Assembly (NCBI GenBank): GCA_947062675.1
Contig: CAMSQM010000003.1
Location: 1 to 64,000 of the forward strand
Source of the DNA: an uncultured Roseburia sp.
GTDB lineage: Bacteria > Bacillota > Clostridia > Lachnospirales > Lachnospiraceae
DNA: 64,000 nt
Reading direction: 5' to 3'
A model generated the notes under the pieces. That model was not told the origin of the DNA. It searched no databases and saw only the letters and a list, made by a program, of their open reading frames with translations. The position numbers were made by a program, and so were the translations under genes. This document shows, one piece after another, positions 57,207-64,000 of the stretch (position 1 is the first letter of the stretch; the number at the start of each line of letters is the position of its first letter).

Positions 57207-58799
57207 ATGAGAGAAAAGTATGAGAGCCTGTCAGCAGTTGTGTTGAAAGACCTTGCAAGGGCGAGGGGACTTAAAAATATTTCAAGTATGAAAAAAAGTG
57301 CCCTGATTGAGCTGATGCTGGCCGAGGACGAACGCCAGGCGGGAGAAAAACAGGAGAAAACGGAGAAATCCGAGCGGACGCTGCGGGAGCATGCTGCGGC
57401 GGCGCGCGACGGTTCCCGCGAGAGTGCGCAGGGACGTGAGGCATCGCAGGGGCGCGACAGTTCCCGCGAGAATGGGCAGGGACGTGACGGGGGATTCCGT
57501 GAAAGTGCGGCACCCCGCGACGCAGGTTCCCGCGAGAGTGCGCAGGGGCGTGACGGAGGCTCCCGTGAGAACGCGCAGGGGCGCGAGACATCGCAGGGGC
57601 GCGACGGAGGCTCCCGTGAGAACGCGCAGGGGCGCGACAGCACGTCGCCGGATGAGACGATTATGAATCTTGACAGCGGTATTACGGCGAACGGAATTCT
57701 CGAGGTTATGCCGGACGGCTACGGTTTTATCCGCTGTGAAAATTATATGCCGGGGGAGAATGACGTGTATGTTTCCCCGTCACAGATCCGCAAATTTAAT
57801 TTAAAGACAGGGGATATTGTGTCCGGAAATACGAGGGTCAGGACGCAGCAGGAGAAGTTCTCCGCGCTGCTGTATGTGACGACCATCAACGGGTATCACC
57901 CGGGCGTGGCGCAGCGGAGGAAGAATTTTGAAGATCTGACCCCTGTTTTTCCAAACCGGAGAATCCGTCTGGAGCGTCCGGGTTGCAGCGTCGCCATGCG
58001 CATAGTGGATCTGGTGTCCCCGATTGGAAAAGGGCAGCGCGGGATGATCGTTTCCCAGCCCAAGGCAGGTAAGACGACGCTGCTGAAAGAGATTGCAAAA
58101 TCCGTGACATCCGGTGATCCGGATATGCATCTGATTATTCTTCTGATTGACGAGCGCCCGGAGGAAGTGACGGATATCAAAGAGGCGATCGAGGGAGATA
58201 ATGTGGAGGTGATTTATTCCACTTTTGATGAGCTTCCGGAACATCACAAGAGGGTGTCCGAGATGGTGATTGAGCGCGCCAAGCGTCTTGTGGAACACGG
58301 CAAGGATGTGATGATTCTGCTCGACAGTATCACAAGGCTGGCGAGGGCTTACAATCTGACGGTCCCGCCGAGCGGCCGCACGCTCTCCGGAGGTCTTGAT
58401 CCGGCTGCGCTGCACATGCCGAAACGCTTTTTCGGCGCGGCCCGCAATATGCGCGAGGGAGGAAGCCTCACAATACTGGCGACGGCGCTTGTGGATACGG
58501 GGAGCAAGATGGATGACGTGGTGTTTGAGGAGTTTAAGGGAACCGGAAATATGGAGCTTGTGCTCGACCGCAGGCTTTCCGAGAAGCGTGTCTTCCCTGC
58601 GATTGATATTGTGAAATCCGGCACACGGCGGGAGGACCTGCTGCTGGAGGCACAGGAACAGGAGGCGGTGGATGCGATGCGCAAAGCGATCAACGGTATG
58701 CGCACGGATGATGCCGTGGAAAATATCCTGAATATGTTTGCACGCACCAGAAACAATCAGGAATATATCAATATGGTGAAAAAGACCAGAATCGTTTAA
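57207..58799 (+). CDS. rho: Transcription termination factor Rho with low-complexity insertion
   Basis: [24 protein letters not shown]-domain; [32 protein letters not shown]-rich repeat between N-domain and OB fold. Confidence 0.97.
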   Translation: MREKYESLSAVVLKDLARARGLKNISSMKKSALIELMLAEDERQAGEKQEKTEKSERTLREHAAAARDGSRESAQGREASQGRDSSRENGQGRDGGFRESAAPRDAGSRESAQGRDGGSRENAQGRETSQGRDGGSRENAQGRDSTSPDETIMNLDSGITANGILEVMPDGYGFIRCENYMPGENDVYVSPSQIRKFNLKTGDIVSGNTRVRTQQEKFSALLYVTTINGYHPGVAQRRKNFEDLTPVFPNRRIRLERPGCSVAMRIVDLVSPIGKGQRGMIVSQPKAGKTTLLKEIAKSVTSGDPDMHLIILLIDERPEEVTDIKEAIEGDNVEVIYSTFDELPEHHKRVSEMVIERAKRLVEHGKDVMILLDSITRLARAYNLTVPPSGRTLSGGLDPAALHMPKRFFGAARNMREGGSLTILATALVDTGSKMDDVVFEEFKGTGNMELVLDRRLSEKRVFPAIDIVKSGTRREDLLLEAQEQEAVDAMRKAINGMRTDDAVENILNMFARTRNNQEYINMVKKTRIV

Positions 58800-58805
58800 A
58801 AAAGC

Positions 58806-58834
58806 TTGCCTTTGCAGAATCCGTATGCTATAAT
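58806..58834 (+). promoter_or_regulatory. Promoter TTGCCT-N17-TATAAT upstream of rpmE
   Basis: -35 58806-58811, -10 58829-58834. Confidence 0.6.
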
Positions 58835-58962
58835 GAGACCGCTGTTTGTTCAGGGACATCCTTTGCAATAAGTATCATATGCGAACGGGGCATACGGGTG
58901 TAAAAGGAGAGAACGGATCAGACATGGAACGATTAAGAACATACAATAAAGAGGTGATAATC

Positions 58963-59166
58963 ATGAAAGAGGGAATCCATCCGGATTACTATCAGGCGAC
59001 AGTGACCTGCAACTGCGGCAATACATTTGTGACAGGTTCGACAAAGAAAGAGATTCATGTCGAGATCTGCTCGAAGTGCCATCCGTTCTACACAGGTCAG
59101 CAGAAGTCAGCGCAGGCCCGTGGACGTATTGACAGGTTCAACAAAAAATACGGCATTAACCAGTAG
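58963..59166 (+). CDS. rpmE: 50S ribosomal protein L31 (Cys-containing, zinc-type)
   Basis: [45 protein letters not shown]. Confidence 0.97.
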   Translation: MKEGIHPDYYQATVTCNCGNTFVTGSTKKEIHVEICSKCHPFYTGQQKSAQARGRIDRFNKKYGINQ

Positions 59167-59186
59167 AATGATTTTCTGTTGCAATA

Positions 59187-59253
59187 TCATGCAGTATGAG
59201 CAGGGGTGCGGATCTTACGAAGTGAGTCTGTACTGCCTGCTTATACTGCATGA
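59187..59253. repeat. 18-bp inverted repeat between rpmE and DUF1385 gene
   Basis: tcatgcagtatgagcagg / cctgcttatactgcatga, one G-U position, 31-nt loop, no T-run. Confidence 0.8.
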
Positions 59254-59289
59254 TTCATGTTACAGAACTTTGGGCGGTGAGAGAGCATT

Positions 59290-60186
59290 ATGAGATATTC
59301 AGGAATCGGCGGCCAGGCGGTTATGGAAGGTGTGATGATGCGCAGCGGGGACAGATATGCCGTCGCTGTGAGAAAATCTGACGGACAGATTGACGTCCGT
59401 GTTTTTCCGTATCAGGGACTGGTCCGGAATCAGAGAATCCGGAATCTGCCGGTGCTGCGCGGTATTGTGAGTTTCGCGGAGTCGCTTGTCACGGGGATGC
59501 GCGCGCTGTCGCTCTCTGCCTCGCTCTGTGAGGAGGAGGGCAAAGAGGAGCCGCAGGAGGACGCGTCGATGGGTTTTTCCTTCTTTGCGGCGGTTGTCCT
59601 GGCAGTCGGTATTTTTATGGTACTGCCGTACTGGATATCCTTGTTTCTGCAGCGGTATATTTCGTCCGGGGTTATGATGGCGCTGGCGGAGGGCGCGGTG
59701 CGTCTGCTGATTTTTACCGGATATGTGACGGCCATTTCATGTATGCCGGATATTAAGCGTGTGTACAGGTATCACGGGGCGGAGCATAAATGCATCAACT
59801 GTATTGAGCAGGGAATGGAGCTGAGCGTGGAGAATGTGAGAAACAGTTCGCGGCAGCACAGACGCTGCGGGACAGGATTTCTGCTGATCGTCATGTTTGT
59901 GAGTATAGTGTTTTTTCTGTTTATCCGTGTGGACAGCAGAGTGTCCGCACTTTTGCTGCGGGTGCTCCTGGTGCCCGTAATTGCAGGTATTTCCTATGAA
60001 TTTATCCGGATTGCAGGGCGCAGTGACAATGCGCTGGTAAATAGTTTGAGCAGGCCGGGCATGTGGCTGCAGAATCTGACGACAGGGGAGCCGGATGACG
60101 CTATGATCGAGGTTGGGATTGCGTCCGTGGAGGCCGTTTTTGACTGGCGTTCCTTCGTGGCAGAGGACGGAGCCGGAGAGCGGTGA
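59290..60186 (+). CDS. DUF1385 membrane protein
   Basis: GGQAVMEGVMMRSGDRYAVAVR, YHGAEHKCINCIEQG. Confidence 0.93.
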   Translation: MRYSGIGGQAVMEGVMMRSGDRYAVAVRKSDGQIDVRVFPYQGLVRNQRIRNLPVLRGIVSFAESLVTGMRALSLSASLCEEEGKEEPQEDASMGFSFFAAVVLAVGIFMVLPYWISLFLQRYISSGVMMALAEGAVRLLIFTGYVTAISCMPDIKRVYRYHGAEHKCINCIEQGMELSVENVRNSSRQHRRCGTGFLLIVMFVSIVFFLFIRVDSRVSALLLRVLLVPVIAGISYEFIRIAGRSDNALVNSLSRPGMWLQNLTTGEPDDAMIEVGIASVEAVFDWRSFVAEDGAGER

Positions 60187-60240
60187 AGCCTCCCGTGCCC
60201 TGTGGATGCCTGTGCTTTGGACAGGGAGCGTGAATGACAT

Positions 60241-61101
60241 ATGACTTACAGAAAAGTGACGGAGTACGGCGAGGGAATCCTTCAGGATGCCGGGATTGCG
60301 GATGCAAAAAATGACGCATGGCTTCTGATGGAGACCGTTTGCAGGATAGACCGGAGTTTCTATTATCTGCACATGGAAGAAGAGTTTCCGGAGGAACAGC
60401 TGCATGAATATGAAATCACGCTCAGAAAACGCGCTGAGCATATTCCACTGCAGTATATCGCCGGCGGGACCGAGTTTATGGGACTGAAATTTAAGGTCAA
60501 TTCGGGGGTGCTGATACCGAGACAGGATACCGAGACCCTGGTGGAGGAAGCCTTAAAGACCGTGAGGCCGGGGATGAAGGTGCTCGATCTGTGCACCGGA
60601 TCAGGCTGTGTGATTGTGAGCATTCTGCACAACGCGCCGGGGGTGAAGGGGTATGCGACGGACATCTCCAAGCTGGCGCTGAATGTGGCGCGGGAGAATG
60701 CGAGGCTGAACGGGGTGCAGGTACTTTTTGAGCGCAGCGACCTGTTTGATAATGTGCAGGAGACTTTTGATATGATTGTATCCAATCCTCCCTATATTGC
60801 GAGCGGAGAGATTCCGGGTCTGATGCCGGAAGTGCGCAGTTTTGAGCCTCTCGAGGCACTGGACGGGGGAGAGGACGGGCTATATTTCTACCGGAGGATT
60901 GCCGCGGAGTGCGCCGGATATATGAATCCGGGCGGGCAGATTTTTCTGGAGACAGGCTGGGACCAGGGGCGTGCAGTCCTTAAGCTTCTGCGGGACGCCG
61001 GGTTTTCCATGCTGCGGATAGTAAAGGATCCGGCGGGGCGGGACCGTGTTGTCACGGGCAGGTATGATGTCTGCAGAGGAATGGGAGCGTCGCCGGAATA
61101 A
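60241..61101 (+). CDS. prmC: Peptide chain release factor N5-glutamine methyltransferase
   Basis: [30 protein letters not shown]; precedes prfA. Confidence 0.95.
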   Translation: MTYRKVTEYGEGILQDAGIADAKNDAWLLMETVCRIDRSFYYLHMEEEFPEEQLHEYEITLRKRAEHIPLQYIAGGTEFMGLKFKVNSGVLIPRQDTETLVEEALKTVRPGMKVLDLCTGSGCVIVSILHNAPGVKGYATDISKLALNVARENARLNGVQVLFERSDLFDNVQETFDMIVSNPPYIASGEIPGLMPEVRSFEPLEALDGGEDGLYFYRRIAAECAGYMNPGGQIFLETGWDQGRAVLKLLRDAGFSMLRIVKDPAGRDRVVTGRYDVCRGMGASPE

Positions 61102-61117
61102 GAGAAAGGATATTTAT

Positions 61118-62191
61118 ATGTTTGACAAACTGGAAGATCTGCTGATACGTTATGAGGAGCTGATGAGCGAGCTCAGCGAACCGGATGTGGCGAACAATCC
61201 GGAGCGTTTCCGGAAGCTTATGAAAGAGCAGAGTGACCTGACTCCCGTGGCTGACGCATACAGAAGTTACAAACAGTGCAGACAGAATATGGAGGATTCT
61301 CTCGCCATGCTTGAGGAGGAGTCGGACGAGGAGCTGCGCGCGCTTGCAAGGGAGGAGCTTGGCAGTGCCAGGGCCGGCGTGGAGGAGCTGGAGAAGAAGC
61401 TTAAGATTCTGCTGCTGCCGAAAGATCCGAACGATGAGAAAAACGTGATTGTGGAGATACGGGCTGGTGCGGGCGGGGACGAGGCCGCGCTTTTTGCGGC
61501 GGAGATTTACCGCATGTATCAGCATTATGCCGAGGCAAGAAACTGGAAGACAGAGATTGTGGAGGCAGACGAGACCGGCATCGGCGGCATGAAAAGCATT
61601 ACTTTTATACTCAGCGGGCAGGGCGCGTATTCCGTGATGAAGTATGAGTCCGGCGTTCACCGCGTACAGCGTGTGCCGGAGACGGAGTCGGGCGGCCGGA
61701 TTCATACCTCGACGATCACGGTTGCAGTGATGCCGGAGGCGGAGGAGGTGGACGTCCGCATCGACGAGAAGGATATCCGGATTGATGTGATGCGCGCGTC
61801 CGGAAACGGCGGTCAGTGTGTCAATACCACCGATTCCGCAGTGCGTCTGACTCATTATCCGACCGGAATTGTGGTATACAGCCAGACGGAAAAGTCACAG
61901 CTTCAGAATAAAGCGAAAGCGTTCGCGCTTCTGCGGGCGAAGCTCTATGATATGGAGTGCCAGAAAGCGCACGACGCGGAGGCGGAGGCGCGCAGGAGCC
62001 AGATCGGCACGGGGGACCGCTCGGAGAAGATAAGGACTTATAATTTCCCGCAGGGGCGCGTGACTGACCACCGGATTAATCTGACTTTGTACAGGCTGGA
62101 TAAGGTGCTCAACGGGGATATTCAGGAGATTATTGATGCGTGCATTGCGGCGGATCAGGCGGCAAAACTTGCGAAAATGGGGGACGCCTGA
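61118..62191 (+). CDS. prfA: Peptide chain release factor 1
   Basis: [36 protein letters not shown]. Confidence 0.98.
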   Translation: MFDKLEDLLIRYEELMSELSEPDVANNPERFRKLMKEQSDLTPVADAYRSYKQCRQNMEDSLAMLEEESDEELRALAREELGSARAGVEELEKKLKILLLPKDPNDEKNVIVEIRAGAGGDEAALFAAEIYRMYQHYAEARNWKTEIVEADETGIGGMKSITFILSGQGAYSVMKYESGVHRVQRVPETESGGRIHTSTITVAVMPEAEEVDVRIDEKDIRIDVMRASGNGGQCVNTTDSAVRLTHYPTGIVVYSQTEKSQLQNKAKAFALLRAKLYDMECQKAHDAEAEARRSQIGTGDRSEKIRTYNFPQGRVTDHRINLTLYRLDKVLNGDIQEIIDACIAADQAAKLAKMGDA

Positions 62192-62318
62192 GGATTCTGT
62201 TATGTCGGAATGCTTATATCGCGGTGAACTGTGTGAACCGGAAAAGGGATATGAAAGAAATCCAATCCTGATTTCCGGGAAAAACAGCAGATAATTCTGC
62301 AGGAGGAACAAAAGAGAG

Positions 62319-62807
62319 ATGGGTAAGGGAAGAGGTCTGATCGAGGAGTTCAAAAAGTTTATAATGCGCGGGAATGTCATGGACATGGCTGTCGGTGTGA
62401 TTGTCGGAGGGGCGTTCACCTCCATTGTGACATCGTTAAACCAGGATATTCTGACGCCGGTTCTCGGAATATTCGGCGGGACGGACTTCTCAAATCTGAA
62501 GGTGACGCTTGGAACCGGGGAGTCTGCTCCGGTGCTCTGCTATGGAAATTTTATCACGGCTGTAATCAATTTCCTGATCACAGCGTTTGTGATCTTTGTT
62601 CTTGTGAAAGTGATCAACGGTATCGGTGACCGATTCCTGAAAAAAGAGGAGGCAAAGGAGCCTGAGCCGCCGGCGGTGAAGACCTGTCCGTACTGCATGA
62701 GTGAGATTGCGGCGGAAGCGGTGCGCTGTCCGCACTGTACCTCCATGCTGGCGGAGGAGACAGGCGCGGAGAATATTATTTCCGGATCCGTGGAAAGCGC
62801 GGGCTGA
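62319..62807 (+). CDS. mscL: Large-conductance mechanosensitive channel with C-terminal zinc-ribbon
   Basis: EEFKKFIMRGNVMDMAVGVIVGGAFTSIV; KTCPYCMSEIAAEAVRCPHC tail. Confidence 0.95.
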   Translation: MGKGRGLIEEFKKFIMRGNVMDMAVGVIVGGAFTSIVTSLNQDILTPVLGIFGGTDFSNLKVTLGTGESAPVLCYGNFITAVINFLITAFVIFVLVKVINGIGDRFLKKEEAKEPEPPAVKTCPYCMSEIAAEAVRCPHCTSMLAEETGAENIISGSVESAG

Positions 62808-62859
62808 GATGATATATATGTTTTTTCCGGAGCGTCTGACTCCGGTGTCGTCCCAAAAG

Positions 62860-62889
62860 AAAAGCAGCCCGGGATTCCGGGCTGCTTTT
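62860..62889 (+). terminator. Rho-independent terminator after mscL
   Basis: aaaagcagcccgg-gatt-ccgggctgctttt. Confidence 0.8.
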
Positions 62890-62977
62890 CTGGTATAATG
62901 ATGGATATGCCGTTTCATATGCAGGAAATATGTCTGCCGGCGGATTCCTCTGCCAGGGCTCATAAAGTCCGGCGGTC

Positions 62978-64000
62978 TCAGTCATAGTAAGCGACAAAGC
63001 TTCCCTTTAATGTCCCGTAACTGCCGGAATTTACGGGCTTTACATGTACGATCTCGTAGGTGTAAGTGGTTCCGACGGTCAGCGGCTGCGACAGATGCAC
63101 TTCGCATTCATCGTCATCCCAGTCCACATAGGATGATGAGGATGAGTAAGCGCTGCCGTTCTGATCACGGACGATCACATAACTTTTACCGTATTCAAAA
63201 GCGATGTCTTTGTTGAACTCAAAGGTCACGGTATACTCTGTCCTGCCGTCGTCATAGTCCTCGTCATACTCCGCTTTTCTGACATAAAGATTATTTTTCC
63301 GGGCCGGGACTTTTGCGGTGATGGTGACCGTACCGTAGGAACCGGATCCGACCGCCTTAATTCCTGAGATCTTTATGGTATAAGTGCGGTCATATTTCAG
63401 GTTCTCCACGTAAATTTCGCAGTCGTCGTCATCCATCTCAGCCAGATAACCTTTGTAGGTTTTTCCCTTGTTGTCCTTAATGGAGGTGACTTTTGCGCCG
63501 GACTTCCACAGAACTTTTGTGGTGAACTTTACGTCAATCTCACTTTTATCCTCATCGACGGTGACTTTTGCGACTTTTACATTTGATTTGCCTGTTTTCT
63601 GCGCGGGGACCTTTGCTTTTATGGTCAGTTTGCGGTAGCCGGATGTGCCGCGCCGTTTGATGCCGTTGATCACAATGGTATAGGTGCGTCCCTCTTTCAG
63701 GGAGGGCACGGAGATGTCGCAGTCGTCGCTGTCGCGGCTGGCAAGAAAGGCGCGGTATGACTTGCCCTTGTTGTCTTTTACGGTGACTTTTGCACTGGAT
63801 TTCCAGGTGACACGGGAGATAAAATCGACCTCAAATTCAGGGACGCCGTCCTCGTAGTCCAAAGAGACGCGTTTTACCTGAATGCTGTTGCCGGTGCCGG
63901 AAGTCTTTGCGGTAAATTCCAGGCGTCTGGAATCCGCGAAGGCGGTCTGTGGCAGAATGCCGGCCAGAACGAAGACGGCAAGTAGCAGGGAGCATAATTT
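62978..64000 (-). CDS. Secreted repeat protein with three acidic beta-domain repeats (5'-truncated at window end)
   Basis: Reading upstream of the track ORF gives an in-frame signal-like KLCSLLLAVFVLAGILPQTAFADS to base 64000; three units each ending in DDxC(D/E)-type and TYTI-GIK-SGSYGT blocks. Confidence 0.75.
   Translation of the reverse strand, partial: KLCSLLLAVFVLAGILPQTAFADSRRLEFTAKTSGTGNSIQVKRVSLDYEDGVPEFEVDFISRVTWKSSAKVTVKDNKGKSYRAFLASRDSDDCDISVPSLKEGRTYTIVINGIKRRGTSGYRKLTIKAKVPAQKTGKSNVKVAKVTVDEDKSEIDVKFTTKVLWKSGAKVTSIKDNKGKTYKGYLAEMDDDDCEIYVENLKYDRTYTIKISGIKAVGSGSYGTVTITAKVPARKNNLYVRKAEYDEDYDDGRTEYTVTFEFNKDIAFEYGKSYVIVRDQNGSAYSSSSSYVDWDDDECEVHLSQPLTVGTTYTYEIVHVKPVNSGSYGTLKGSFVAYYD

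Noticed and set aside
57400-57660. Possible CRISPR-like repeats in the rho region
   Set aside because: Repeats are in-frame coding units of variable length without uniform repeat-spacer structure or cas genes
57200-57666. Alternative-frame and antisense ORFs over the rho insert
   Set aside because: By-products of the R/G/E/S repeat, no independent RBS

Overview
64 kb window from a Firmicutes genome. Gene content and style suggest Clostridia, probably Lachnospiraceae; this is inferred from protein families, not from rRNA. Most of the window is chromosomal core and metabolic DNA: an SsuABC/TauABC-like transporter, an amino-sugar block (DUF4838-type glycosidase, NagB-like, NagA, divergent sugar ABC transporter), nucleoside salvage, alaS, rpsU, a Na/Pi symporter, a GH3 glycosidase, trpBA behind a T-box, ltaE, ansA, thrC, a two-component system, citrate synthase, an MCP, a BlaR1/BlaI-like pair, leuCD-like genes, cdd, a MutS-like ATPase, malic enzyme, rho, rpmE-DUF1385-prmC-prfA and mscL. 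No CRISPR array, transposon, prophage, tRNA or rRNA was seen. The best candidate for an unusual system is 17.1-25.0 kb. It holds an intact-looking promoter, an eroded PP2C phosphatase gene, a Ser/Thr kinase with a ~90 aa Cys-containing insertion, an un-tracked 43 aa membrane microprotein, a large TPR/Cna-like/DUF2135 surface-type protein, and a TerD-like + vWA (TerF-like) protein. This resembles Ter-associated kinase/phosphatase/vWA signalling modules. Other notable items are Illumina adapter sequence at bases 1-46 (assembly artefact), a Trp-specific T-box, tandem palindromic operators at a BlaR1(DUF4825)/BlaI pair, a bacterial AP2 protein, a translationally coupled membrane-MerR/membrane-MutS pair, a Rho with a repetitive disordered insert, and a Crh-like HPr without its catalytic His. 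All calls come from reading the sequence and supplied translations. No database search was run.
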